Positions 8,702 through 16,627 of a stretch of DNA of 64,000 bases are shown here, one piece after another. Where the stretch lies: positions 1-64,000 of the forward strand of contig CAWJGC010000012.1 in assembly GCA_963842355.1 (NCBI GenBank), read 5' to 3'. This DNA comes from JASHPR01 sp963842355. GTDB lineage: Bacteria; Actinomycetota; Actinomycetes; Streptosporangiales; Streptosporangiaceae. Each line of letters opens with the position of its first letter. Within the stretch, counting starts at the first letter, position 1. Under the pieces are notes generated by a model. The model made no database searches. It was not told where the DNA came from and worked only from the letters and a program-made list of their open reading frames with translations. Position numbers and translations under genes: made by a program.

Positions 8702-9172
8702 ATGACTGCTTCCAACACCGCACCTGCCAGCACCGCACCTGCCAGCACCGCACCCGCCAGCACCCCACCCGCCAGCACCCCGGCCGCCAGCGCGGAGCTG
8801 ATTCGCCGCGCTTATGACGCCTTCGCCCTCGGCGACATCCCCGCCGTGCTCGAGCAGTTCCACACCGAGATCACCTGGCACATTCCCGGGCGCAGCCCGC
8901 TGTCGGGTGACTACCACGGCCATCCGGGCGTGCTGGAGTTCTTCGGCCGCTGCCATGAACTCTCCGCCGGCACGCTGCGGGTCGTCCCGGAGGAGTTCTT
9001 CCTGGCGGACGGCGAGCGGGTCGTCGTGCTGTGCACGATCTCGGCGGAACGACACGGGCAATCCTGGTCCTCGCCCGAGGTCCACGTCTGGCGGGTGATC
9101 GGCGGCCGGGTCACCGAGCTCGTCGAGTACCAGGGCGACCAGCAAACCGAGGACGAATTCTGGAGCTCATGA
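8702..9172 (+). CDS. SnoaL-like (NTF2-fold) protein with N-terminal TAPAS repeats
   Basis: The 156-aa product has an N-terminal extension of five pentapeptide repeats (TAPAS, TAPAS, TAPAS, TPPAS, TPAAS). It then has a complete SnoaL-like domain from residue 33: AELIRRAYDAFALGDIPAVL, ITWHIPGRSPLSGDYHG and VHVWRVIGGRVTELVEYQGD. This alpha/beta-barrel fold includes polyketide cyclases, ketosteroid isomerase relatives and many binding proteins. The domain covers the normal 120-130 residues, so the repeat is an addition. It lies about 100 bp downstream of the LAL regulator. Ligand is unknown. The nucleotide repeat means copy number could vary between strains. Confidence 0.85.
   Translation: MTASNTAPASTAPASTAPASTPPASTPAASAELIRRAYDAFALGDIPAVLEQFHTEITWHIPGRSPLSGDYHGHPGVLEFFGRCHELSAGTLRVVPEEFFLADGERVVVLCTISAERHGQSWSSPEVHVWRVIGGRVTELVEYQGDQQTEDEFWSS
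8716..8790 (+). repeat. Five tandem 15-bp units encoding TAPAS
   Basis: Units start at 8716, 8731, 8746, 8761 and 8776. The first two are identical (CACCGCACCTGCCAG); the next three differ by one to several bases and decay toward the 3' end. The unit length is a multiple of three, so gain or loss keeps the reading frame of the SnoaL-like gene. Confidence 0.9.
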
Positions 9173-9262
9173 CCCCACGCAGCCGGCCACCCGCCTGCAT
9201 CGCGGCCGCGCGGGCGGCCATCAGGCACGTGCCGCACGAGCTGACGCGAAGGAGTGGGAACA

Positions 9263-9601
9263 GTGCGCACCGACAGCGGTGAACCGGGCTCCATCGGCTA
9301 CGACGGCGGCGATGACGACAGGCACATGCGGCGGCTCGTCGTCAGTGGAGGGGAGGTCGGCTACCACGACAGCGCCCCGAGCGAGTCGATCCTGCTGGTG
9401 CACGCGGGCGTGTTCAGCGACTGGTTCTTGCCCCTGGGCCATCACCTGCCCCGGGAGCGGTTCCGTGTAGTGCGGATGCGCCGATGCGGCTATCGGGGCA
9501 CGGCACCGCCGGCTGGTCACGTCAGCCTGGCCGATGCCGAGCTGATCACCAGCTTCATCGACAGCCTCCCCGCCATCGCCGTCAGCCCGGGCCGGCGTTG
9601 A
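9263..9601 (+). pseudogene. Truncated alpha/beta hydrolase (N-terminal third only)
   Basis: GTG at 9263 follows GAAGGAG at 9248-9254 by 8 nt. The 112-residue product has SILLVHAGVFSDWFLPLGHH and FRVVRMRRCGYRGTAPPAG, the first strands and oxyanion-loop region of an alpha/beta hydrolase. It ends at LITSFIDSLPAIAVSPGRR, before the nucleophile elbow (GxSxG), catalytic acid and histidine of a full-length enzyme of about 270 aa. Its stop lies inside the end of the convergent F420-type oxidoreductase gene, so the rest has been lost by deletion rather than frameshift. It may be expressed but should not be catalytically active. Confidence 0.7.
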
Positions 9602-10358
9602 TCACGGCCCGGACCCCTGCCTCGGTAGGCTGGGGGCCGAAGAAGGTGACCGCCCAGGTCAGGCCGGCCCGCTCCCACGGCCCGAGGTCGGTGTCCGGGG
9701 GAAGCTCGGTGATCAGGTCGAACGGGCCGCCGCCGGGCCGGGCGTCGCGGATCTCGGCGGCTAGTTCGGCCAGCGCCTCGGGGCCGGGCAGGCCGATGGT
9801 GAAGAGGCCGTCCCAGCGCAGCGCCCGGCGCACTGGCCGCCGGTTCGGCCACTGCCCGGCCACCCACACCGGGGGCCTGGGCCGCTGTACCGGGACCGGT
9901 TCGAACTCCCCAGCCCAGTACCTGGCCAGGGCGTCCAGGCCGTGATCGAGCAGGCGGGCACGCTCGCGCGGGTCGGTCACCTCCCCGAACGGCTCTAGCT
10001 CGTTGTTGCGCGCGCTGCCGAGCCCGGCCCCGAAAATGAGCCGGCCGGAGCTGAGCAGGTCCAGCGTGGCCGTTTCCCTGGCCACCTTGTGCACCCGGCG
10101 GCGGGAAAGCGGAGTGACCAGCGCGCCGATCCGCACCCGGGACGTGGCGCAGGCCACCGCGGCGAGTGCCACCCACGGGTCGGCCACGGCCCGCACCGGC
10201 GCGCGGTAGGCGATGTGATCCCAGACGAAAAAGCCGTCCCAGCCCCGCTCCTCGGCCCGGGCCGCCAGGCGGGCAGCCACCCGAGGGTCGGAAAGCTCAC
10301 CGAACAGCCCGACGTCGATCGCGCGCTTCACGACGGCGATCTTAACTGCTGGCCGCAT
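9582..10358 (-). CDS. LLM-class F420-dependent oxidoreductase
   Basis: About 258 aa of luciferase-like monooxygenase TIM-barrel fold: ARAEERGWDGFFVWDHI, TSRVRIGALVTPLSRRR, TATLDLLSSGRLIFGAGLG and RWDGLFTIGLPGPEAL are all family landmarks. Actinobacterial members generally use coenzyme F420 rather than FMN. ATG at 10358 and GTG at 10331 are both possible starts; the second begins right at the conserved core (MKRAIDVGLFGELSDPR). The open frame runs on to 10835 without similarity and is not used. Its 3' end overlaps the truncated hydrolase by 20 nt. At about 250 aa it is shorter than typical 290-340 aa members but has both barrel ends. Confidence 0.88.
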   Translation of the reverse strand: MRPAVKIAVVKRAIDVGLFGELSDPRVAARLAARAEERGWDGFFVWDHIAYRAPVRAVADPWVALAAVACATSRVRIGALVTPLSRRRVHKVARETATLDLLSSGRLIFGAGLGSARNNELEPFGEVTDPRERARLLDHGLDALARYWAGEFEPVPVQRPRPPVWVAGQWPNRRPVRRALRWDGLFTIGLPGPEALAELAAEIRDARPGGGPFDLITELPPDTDLGPWERAGLTWAVTFFGPQPTEAGVRAVINAGPG

Positions 10359-10499
10359 GTCAGGGCACGATGGCCGGGGCGATGGAGGGCTCGTCGAGTC
10401 TCCCTTGGTACTGGGCGATGGACATCTTCGTCTTCCGCGTAGCGCTCGGAGTCGACTACGATTTTTTCTCAGCGCCGGATCCGTAAGGAGGCGGCGAAG

Positions 10500-12044
10500 C
10501 TGGGCACTCGAGGTGGTACGCTCCGGGGCTCTTTCCGCATCGGCGCCATCCTCGTTGTCGTGTCCCTCGTCTTGGTGGGATGCACTTCGGGACCGTCTAA
10601 GACGGCCAGCCGCGAGACTTCGGCCTCGGGATCGGGGAAGTCGTCGACATCGCCGACTGTGACGTCGGTTCCCGCCGCGAAGTTGATCGAGCCGCCGGGT
10701 CCGATCAGTGCCCACCCTGCGCTGCTGGACGAAGCGAGCGCTGCATGCCGGAGAGCAGGCGCATCTGACATCACGCTGTGCGCGGGCACCGTCGACGCCG
10801 AGGTCTGGGGTCTGCCTCTCGTGATCACGAGCCATCTGCGGGATGTTCTGGCCTGCCTACTCAGAGTAAACGTCCTCGACAACGCAACGAGCCTGGCCGG
10901 TCCAAACTCGGCCGCGGTGGTCGACCCGAACGACGACACGCTCTACTCGTTTGCATTTCTCGACCTGCGCGCCGGACCTCAGCTTCTCAGCGTTCCCTCG
11001 ATGAGGGGACGCTACGTCGATTTCCAGCTGCTCGACATGTACACCAACACGATCGCTGACGTGGGCGTGCTTATCGACGGCGGCCATGGTGGCACCTATG
11101 CCTTCGTCGGTCCCGGCTGGCACGGCACCATTCCGAAAGGTGTCGTCCGCATCGATGTCCCCACGCCAGATGCGTGGCTGCTCGGACGGACCCAGGTGAA
11201 GGGGCCAGCTGACCTCCTGGCGGCAGTGGAGCTGGAAGCGCAGTACTCGCTCACTGCTCTGTCTGGCCACGGTTCGGGGACGATCGGCGGGCCAAGCACT
11301 CTCGCCTGTCCGGCACCGGCACTACCGTCATCGACGTCGCTCGGGTTCCTGGGCGATCTCGAAAAAGACATGGCTGCCGATCCACCCACGGCCGCCGACG
11401 GCCCGGTCGTCCAGGCCATGGCTGCTGCCGGCATCGGTCCGGGACGAACGCCTGGAGCCGCTAGCTCGAGTAACGCGGCCGAATATCTCAAGGCTTTGGG
11501 GCTTGGGGCCAGCCTTCTGGCCGGATCGGTCAGTGAAGGCTCCGCCACATCCTGGACCGGATATACCCGGGGTGCCGTGGTGGGATCGTATGGAACCGAC
11601 TACCTGGCGCGAGCCCGCCTGGCGGAGACGCCCGGTACGCAGGTCGCAACCCAAGCCGTCTACTTCAGTGCTAGCCGCGCCCGGTCAGGGACGACCGCTA
11701 CGCCGCTGGTTGGAACCCGCAGCTACGAGATCCGGTTCCCAGCCGAGGACCTTCCGCCCCATGGATCCGACGGCTTCTGGTCGATCACGCTCTATAACGC
11801 CGCAGGGTTCCTTGCGGCCAACCCGATCGGCCGCTACTCAATCGGAGACGAAACACCTGGCCTCGTACGAGGTGCCGACGGCTCACTCACGATCGTCGTG
11901 TCGGCCAGCCGTCCCCGTGAGACGGACGTGAACTGGCTGCCGGCGCCCAAGGGTGCTTTCAGCCTCGTGCTTCGCGTGTACGACCCCAGGCCGCAGGTAC
12001 TCGACGGTTCTTGGTCCCCGCCCGTAATCCGGGCGATCGACTGA
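10500..12044 (+). CDS. DUF1254/DUF1214 lipoprotein, probable CTG start
   Basis: The product is a roughly 500-aa secreted lipoprotein. The N-terminal half has the DUF1254 pattern (NSAAVVDPNDDTLYSFAFLD, then GRYVDFQLLDMYTNTIADV). The C-terminal half has DUF1214 (GSDGFWSITLYNAAGFLAAN, NPIGRYSIGDE, NWLPAPKGAFSLVLRVYDPR). The lipobox LVGC is clear, but the first standard start (GTG at 10560) leaves only six residues before it. Upstream codons read LGTRGGTLRGSFRIGAILVV, a complete signal peptide, beginning with CTG at 10500 that sits 8 nt after TAAGGAGG at 10484-10491. There is no ATG, GTG or TTG in that stretch and an in-frame TAG lies at 10440. DUF1254/1214 proteins are widespread and poorly characterised. 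Confidence 0.85.
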   Translation: MGTRGGTLRGSFRIGAILVVVSLVLVGCTSGPSKTASRETSASGSGKSSTSPTVTSVPAAKLIEPPGPISAHPALLDEASAACRRAGASDITLCAGTVDAEVWGLPLVITSHLRDVLACLLRVNVLDNATSLAGPNSAAVVDPNDDTLYSFAFLDLRAGPQLLSVPSMRGRYVDFQLLDMYTNTIADVGVLIDGGHGGTYAFVGPGWHGTIPKGVVRIDVPTPDAWLLGRTQVKGPADLLAAVELEAQYSLTALSGHGSGTIGGPSTLACPAPALPSSTSLGFLGDLEKDMAADPPTAADGPVVQAMAAAGIGPGRTPGAASSSNAAEYLKALGLGASLLAGSVSEGSATSWTGYTRGAVVGSYGTDYLARARLAETPGTQVATQAVYFSASRARSGTTATPLVGTRSYEIRFPAEDLPPHGSDGFWSITLYNAAGFLAANPIGRYSIGDETPGLVRGADGSLTIVVSASRPRETDVNWLPAPKGAFSLVLRVYDPRPQVLDGSWSPPVIRAID

Positions 12045-12183
12045 AGCGCGATGGTGGCGCCTAGCTTGTGCACAGTACCGGCTCATACCGGAAATCAGAC
12101 CGCGGGCTGACGTCCAGCTCGCTGGTCAGCGCGAGGCTGGGAGCACGAGAACCAGCACCCGGAAGACCTTCGCGCTTGAGTAG

Positions 12184-12756
12184 GTGATCAAAGTGGTGGT
12201 GCAGCTGACCGTGGCGGCCTGGCTGGCGCTGGAAGCCGGGCTGCTGATCCGCGACCGGGTCCGCGGGCAGGGCCGCACCGCGCGGGACCAGGGAACGCTC
12301 TGGCTGAACATGATCATCATCACGGCGGCGGTCGTGACGGCCGGGATACTGACCGGCGTGCTCAAGAACGCCGCCGCCTGGCAGTTCGGGCCGGCCGGGC
12401 TGAGCGTGGCCGACCCGATCGTCATGTGGACCGGCCTGGTGGTCCGGATCTGGGCGATCGTGGCGCTGGGCAGGTCGTTCCGGACGACCGTGGAGGTAGA
12501 CACCGGGCAGAAGGTGGTCGACAGCGGCCCGTATCGGTGGGTGCGGCATCCGTCGTACACGGGGATCCTGCTCCTGATGGCCGGCCTGAGCCTGGTGTAC
12601 GGCAACTGGCCTGCGCTGGCGATCCTGCTGGTGCTGCCGACCGGCGTCCTGATCCACCGGATCTTCGTCGAGGAAGCAGTCCTCACCGAGGTGATAGGCC
12701 GGGCGTACACGGACTACGCCGCCCGTACGCAGCGCCTTGTGCCGGGATTGTGGTGA
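12184..12756 (+). CDS. Isoprenylcysteine carboxyl methyltransferase-like membrane protein
   Basis: The 190-aa integral membrane protein has about five hydrophobic segments. The C-terminal ICMT/PEMT signature is GPYRWVRHPSYTGILLLMAG with the terminal motif YTDYAARTQRLVPGLW. The conserved RHPxYxG and final RLVPxxW elements form the SAM-binding part of this family. GTG at 12184 is the only convenient start; no strong ribosome site is visible. Bacterial members are assumed to methylate small lipophilic acids or amines, but substrates are mostly unknown. It is convergent with the MpaB-type gene that follows. Confidence 0.88.
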   Translation: MIKVVVQLTVAAWLALEAGLLIRDRVRGQGRTARDQGTLWLNMIIITAAVVTAGILTGVLKNAAAWQFGPAGLSVADPIVMWTGLVVRIWAIVALGRSFRTTVEVDTGQKVVDSGPYRWVRHPSYTGILLLMAGLSLVYGNWPALAILLVLPTGVLIHRIFVEEAVLTEVIGRAYTDYAARTQRLVPGLW

Positions 12757-12864
12757 TTGGGCCGACCAGGTTGAACCGGCCGAGCACCGTGCCATCCTCG
12801 CCAACGAGCACATGGCAGACGCACTGGGGCCTGCGCGCGACGAAAGCCGAGACAAATGCCCTGG

Positions 12865-13755
12865 TCAGCTGGCCAGTGGCGGGCTGCCGTACTGGGGGCC
12901 TGACTTGTCGCCTGCCGATTCGGCGCGGTGTATGGCCCGCATGGCGCCCAAGAACAGCCGCTGGTGACTCAACGCCAGGCGCGCAGCCCGGAGCCCGGCG
13001 GTCGCCGCCATTTCGCTCAGCGGGCCGCTCGGCCTGCCGTACATCTGCCGCGCCCAGGGCGGCAGGGTCGAGAACGCCAGGGCGGCTACCGGCGGCAGGC
13101 CCAGCTTCAGCACGCGGTTGCCTTCCGGCACCGGAGGATGGAAGGTCAGCCGCAGCGCTTGCTTCGCCTCGTCGCACGCGTGCAACCTCGGCCTGATCTG
13201 CTCGTAGTAGGCGTCGAGTTCGGCCATCGAAGCGGGCGCTGCGCCACGGTCGATGCCGATGAGTTCCGCGCTGGTGCGCTGCTCGTCCACGAAGGCGTTG
13301 AGATCTGCGGCCGAGAACGGCAGTCGGCTGCGCCGGGCCACGTCGGCGCAGGAGGCGACCTCGCCGCAATGCACCCACAGGAGCAACTCGGGCTCGTCCA
13401 CCCGGTACCGCGTGCCGTCGGGGTCGCTCCCGGTGAGCGACTGGTGAATCTTGCGCACGCGGCGTCCCGCCCGTTCGGCCTCGGCCATCGTCCCGAACGT
13501 ACGCGTCTCGATGAACTTCCTGGTCCGCCGCAGCCTGGCCCAGGCATCCACCGGCTCGGTGATGGTCGCGGCGTTCTGCAACGTGCCGCGTATCACCCGC
13601 GGATGCAGCGCCTGCAGGTACAGCGCGCGGAGAACCGCCACCCACATTATCCGGCTGTTCATGACACGCCAGGTCACCGACTCGGGGCCGAACAAGCCAG
13701 CATCTTCCCTGGCGGGATCATCCGGACTTGTATATATGTATGGCGTGTATGGCAT
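12865..13755 (-). CDS. Oxygenase MpaB-type protein (DUF2236)
   Basis: The 296-aa product has LFGPESVTWRVMNSRIMWVA, ALYLQALHPRVIRG and the later ELLLWVHCGEVASC segment of the DUF2236/MpaB family. That family includes rubber oxygenase Lcp and fungal MpaB; these are heme or metal proteins that act on polyprenyl or hydrophobic substrates. The His of LHPR and the His of WVHCG are candidates for heme-pocket residues. The first codons are unusually AT-rich for this genome and encode PYTPYIYTS, so a downstream start is possible. The 228 bp upstream hold a hairpin but no other gene. Confidence 0.85.
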   Translation of the reverse strand: MPYTPYIYTSPDDPAREDAGLFGPESVTWRVMNSRIMWVAVLRALYLQALHPRVIRGTLQNAATITEPVDAWARLRRTRKFIETRTFGTMAEAERAGRRVRKIHQSLTGSDPDGTRYRVDEPELLLWVHCGEVASCADVARRSRLPFSAADLNAFVDEQRTSAELIGIDRGAAPASMAELDAYYEQIRPRLHACDEAKQALRLTFHPPVPEGNRVLKLGLPPVAALAFSTLPPWARQMYGRPSGPLSEMAATAGLRAARLALSHQRLFLGAMRAIHRAESAGDKSGPQYGSPPLAS

Positions 13756-13810
13756 CGTCTTCCCCGCGTTAGTTCCGACAGCCGCGATCAGAGTTCAAAC
13801 GCGCCTATCA

Positions 13811-13830
13811 CGCGCCAGCATAACGGCGCG
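13811..13830. terminator. Hairpin between GNAT and MpaB-type genes
   Basis: CGCGCC at 13811-13816 pairs with GGCGCG at 13825-13830 over an 8-nt AT-rich loop. It lies 150 nt beyond the stop of the GNAT gene and 55 nt upstream of the MpaB-type start on the same strand. It could end the GNAT transcript or be part of the MpaB-type leader. Confidence 0.3.
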
Positions 13831-13983
13831 TAGCCGGTCGCCGCAGCCGGCGAAACCGGTGATGAATGCAAAAAGGCGCACATGGGTGTGCATCAGGCTC
13901 ACATTCATCCCGGCCAGGGCGCACGGTGAACCGGGCAAGACAGTGAAACGGGATAACGGGGCCGCGCCCCCGATTCCTCGCGG

Positions 13984-14775
13984 TTACTCGGCCAGCCGGT
14001 GCGGCCATCGGCGCCGGTGGGCGGCCAGCACTGCCGCGCAGTCCGGCTTGTCCTCCGGGAGGAGGCTCACGATCAGATCCGCCTCTTCCGCAAGGCGGCA
14101 CTGCCCGGAGGTAACCAGCGGACAGGCCCGGCCGGCGCTATGGAGCGGGCCGGGACACTGGCGGACATCCCTTCCGGCGGACCGGAGCGCCGCGACCCGC
14201 TGATTGTCGAACCAGCTGCGCCGCTCCACCAGCACCCGCCGGCCCGCGCTGTCCGCGGGCCAGCCGGGCATCCCGCCGACCGTGGAAATCTCCAGGAAGG
14301 CCACCATGAAGTCCTCGGTGGGCGCGGCCAGCACCCACCCGTAGCCTTGGAGAAGGTGCAGCATCGGGGTGTTTTCGAGGAGGACGGCGGCACGCAGGCG
14401 GTCAAACCCTCCCGCACGAGCGCGCTCCACCAGACCGTCCAGCAGCAGGTGCCCCATCCCGGCGCCTTGATAGCCGTCCCGGACGGTCAGGGCCAGTTCC
14501 GCTGTCCCGGGTCCGGTAGGCACGTAGCGGGCTTCGGCGGTCAGGCGGCCGGGGTCGGCTGGCTCAGCAGCCACCAGGCTGACAGTGCCGCTGCCGAAGC
14601 CGGCGAACCGTTCGACCCGCGCGGGGGAGGGCTGCGCGCTGTAGAAACGGCGGAAGAAGGACTCGGGCGAGAGTTCCAGGTACAGCCTGGTTATGGCCGG
14701 GACGTCGTCGGGGCCGGCCGGGCGCAGGACCATCGCGCGCCCGTCGGCCAGTTGGCATTCGCTGCTGGCCGCCAT
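13984..14775 (-). CDS. GNAT N-acetyltransferase with cysteine-containing C-terminal domain
   Basis: The 263-aa product has a GNAT domain in residues about 10-150: MVLRPAGPDDVPAITRLYLE, LALTVRDGYQGAGMGHLLLD (the acetyl-CoA pyrophosphate loop is RDGYQGAGMG) and ENTPMLHLLQGYGW. A second part of about 90 residues follows (RRSWFDNQRVAALRSAG, then three cysteines in CPGP-x7-ACPLV and QCRLAEEADLIV). This tail is not part of a standard GNAT fold. Its Cys spacing, C-x10-C-x7-C, suggests a metal or redox site, which is inference. Acceptor substrate is unknown; the N-terminal form resembles the acetyltransferase half of actinobacterial protein acetyltransferases. Confidence 0.85.
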   Translation of the reverse strand: MAASSECQLADGRAMVLRPAGPDDVPAITRLYLELSPESFFRRFYSAQPSPARVERFAGFGSGTVSLVAAEPADPGRLTAEARYVPTGPGTAELALTVRDGYQGAGMGHLLLDGLVERARAGGFDRLRAAVLLENTPMLHLLQGYGWVLAAPTEDFMVAFLEISTVGGMPGWPADSAGRRVLVERRSWFDNQRVAALRSAGRDVRQCPGPLHSAGRACPLVTSGQCRLAEEADLIVSLLPEDKPDCAAVLAAHRRRWPHRLAE

Positions 14776-14892
14776 AGACGCACCGTACGGGCGGCCGGCC
14801 GCGCCGCGTAGGGACCAAAGGCCCCATCGTGGTCCCGCCGGGCCCGCGCCGTCCGGGGAACGGGACGGCGAACGACGGTGCAGGCCACGCCG

Positions 14893-15378
14893 CTATGGTG
14901 CGAGCTGAGCCCGGCCGGCGCTGCCGGGCACCGCGCGCAGGATGAACTGCCACCAGCGGACGGATGCTTCGTTGCTGGACACGAGCGCGAAACCTGGCTG
15001 GCCAGCACCGGGGACGTCGTCGCCCACGAACGCCTCGAAGGCCTGGGTACCTGGCCTGCTCTGCGAGACCGCCGCCGAGCAGGTGGAGCCGGAGCCGCAG
15101 ACCGCGAGTTCGGCGCCGGTTGTCTCGCTGTAGATGGTGATGTAATACGGCGTCGGCCCGACGTCGACGTTCGTGCTCGCCGTCAGAGTGACGGACTGTC
15201 CCACGTAGGGGTATGCAGAACTCGACGTAAGTGACACGGTGAACCCGTTGCCGGCGTCGGGGAGTGCCCGGGCGGCAGGCGCCGCTGCGGCCGCTCCGGC
15301 CGTGCAGCACACGCTGAGGGCGGCGGCAGACAGTGTCGTGGCGATACCCGAGATCGACCAGGGCGCGAGAGATTTCAT
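14893..15378 (-). CDS. Secreted protein, possible Ig-like fold, unknown function
   Basis: ATG at 15378 follows a GAAGGGA ribosome site on the minus strand. The 161-aa product starts with a Sec signal peptide (KSLAPWSISGI, a hydrophobic core, then AGAAAAAPAARA as the cleavage region). The mature part is about 120 residues, rich in Ser/Thr and Val, with FTVSLTSSSAYPYVGQSVTL and TPYYITIYSETTGAELAVCG. It has the alternating pattern of an immunoglobulin-like beta-sandwich, with two cysteines about eight residues apart (AVCGSGSTCSAAV). No enzyme motif is visible. It is the only clear gene between the GNAT gene and an empty stretch. Confidence 0.75.
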   Translation of the reverse strand: MKSLAPWSISGIATTLSAAALSVCCTAGAAAAAPAARALPDAGNGFTVSLTSSSAYPYVGQSVTLTASTNVDVGPTPYYITIYSETTGAELAVCGSGSTCSAAVSQSRPGTQAFEAFVGDDVPGAGQPGFALVSSNEASVRWWQFILRAVPGSAGRAQLAP

Positions 15379-15962
15379 GATCCGGTCCCTTCAGTAGCGG
15401 CAAGCTGGCACCGGTAAGAGTCGCTAGCCCCCGCCCCGGCAACACAAAAAATGCACTCGTTTACCTGGTCCACCTGGTCCGGGCCGGACGCTGACGGCAG
15501 CCGCCCGGTGCGGCCCAGCCACTCTCGCTCCGAATTACTCCCTCCCGCCCGGCGGATATTCTGTATGGCATGGACAGCCGGGCGAGCGACAAAATCCCCG
15601 GAGCCAGGGTGCGCTTCAAACGACGCGAGCCAGTCCGGCCCGCGTCAGGTGCCAGGCCACGGGAGTGGCTGGCGCTAGCTGACGGAGCCGTCCAGGAAGC
15701 CAAGACCGAGGGGCCTGTTCTTGCCCTCGTCGGACAGCCGCTGCCGTACCAGCCCGGTCGCGCCGAGCGGCGTAGCGGTGTACCGGCCGAGGTCATAACT
15801 TCCGACCACGTTCCTCATTCCTGTACTTGTTCGTGGGCGTATTCCCAGGGAAAGCTGACATTGAAGTACTACAACGCCGCCTGCCGGGTGCACGTGGCGG
15901 CACACTCGTGGTGAAGGTGTCCGGCGCACGCAGGGCGCCGCATCGTCACCCGATGAGCGGGA
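15379..15962. other. Gene-free stretch
   Basis: No convincing gene is visible in these roughly 580 bases. Open frames of 75-114 codons exist on both strands, but none has a ribosome site plus recognisable protein sequence, and they overlap each other. A minus-strand segment near 15700-15830 (GSYDLGRYTATPLGATGLV) looks protein-like and could be a gene remnant. Local G+C dips around 15790-15860. Confidence 0.5.
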
Positions 15963-16424
15963 TCAGGCGTTTGTGGTGCGAGGCGTAGGAGCGGTATTTT
16001 CCGCCGAGCGCTGACAGCAAGGGCCCGGCTGGTGCGGCCCGGCCAGCACCAGGGGACCCGCGAGATCCACGAACGCGATCGCCCGCGTGCTGACCGAGCC
16101 GCTGATCGCAACCCGCACGAGGAGCAGGATCAGGTACCCGGCCGCCCACGTCGCCAGGATGGCGCGGCGGTACCGCACCGACTGGCCGTCGATGCCCGCC
16201 GCCGCCCGATGGGCAATAACCAGGACGGCCGCGGCCGCGAATCCGGCCAGCACGAACACCGCCGCGATCGAGGCACCCGAGGGCCCGGTGTAGGGGTGCT
16301 GCCCGCGCACGGACAGCCACATCGCTCCGTAGCCGAGGAGCCAGACCAGGCCCACGCCGTGTACACCAGAGGTGCGTTGATGACGAGCTTCGTGCGAGCG
16401 CCCCAGCATACTGCCGATATGCAA
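15963..16424 (-). CDS. Small membrane protein, possibly chimeric or frameshifted at its C-terminus
   Basis: The frame encodes about 150 aa with four hydrophobic segments: VGLVWLLGYGAMWLSV, IAAVFVLAGFAAAAVLVIAH, AILATWAAGYLILLLVRVAI and AIAFVDLAGPLVLAG. After LVLAG the sequence turns into non-membrane, low-information residues. In the next frame the same DNA ends in LLSALGGKYRSYASHHKRLIP, which strongly resembles the C-terminal tail of isoprenylcysteine methyltransferase-type membrane proteins. So this may be a small membrane protein with a frameshifted end, or a join of two gene remnants. The start is uncertain: the first codon is TTG at 16424 and no ribosome site is clear. Confidence 0.5.
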   Translation of the reverse strand: MHIGSMLGRSHEARHQRTSGVHGVGLVWLLGYGAMWLSVRGQHPYTGPSGASIAAVFVLAGFAAAAVLVIAHRAAAGIDGQSVRYRRAILATWAAGYLILLLVRVAISGSVSTRAIAFVDLAGPLVLAGPHQPGPCCQRSAENTAPTPRTTNA

Positions 16425-16627
16425 CCTAGTTACGCTTTCTCGCCGCCGCCCGCCGGCCTACCTGCGCCGCCGGGCGCCGGGCTCGGGCCGAACGTCCCTA
16501 GGTGCCGGTGCCCATCGGCCCTTCCCCGCAGCGCCGGCCTTGGGCAGGGTCGCCCGCACAGCTGAAGCGGCCGCGGGCGACCGGAGCCCGGCCGCGACCC
16601 GGAACTGGAACTGGAGGTAGTTCCTTG

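Noticed and set aside
10359..10835. N-terminal extension of the F420-type oxidoreductase at 9582
   Set aside because: No family similarity and overlaps the divergent lipoprotein gene and its ribosome site.
15451..15929. Several 75-114-codon frames on both strands
   Set aside because: No ribosome site plus conserved sequence in any; mutually overlapping. Left as a gene-free stretch.
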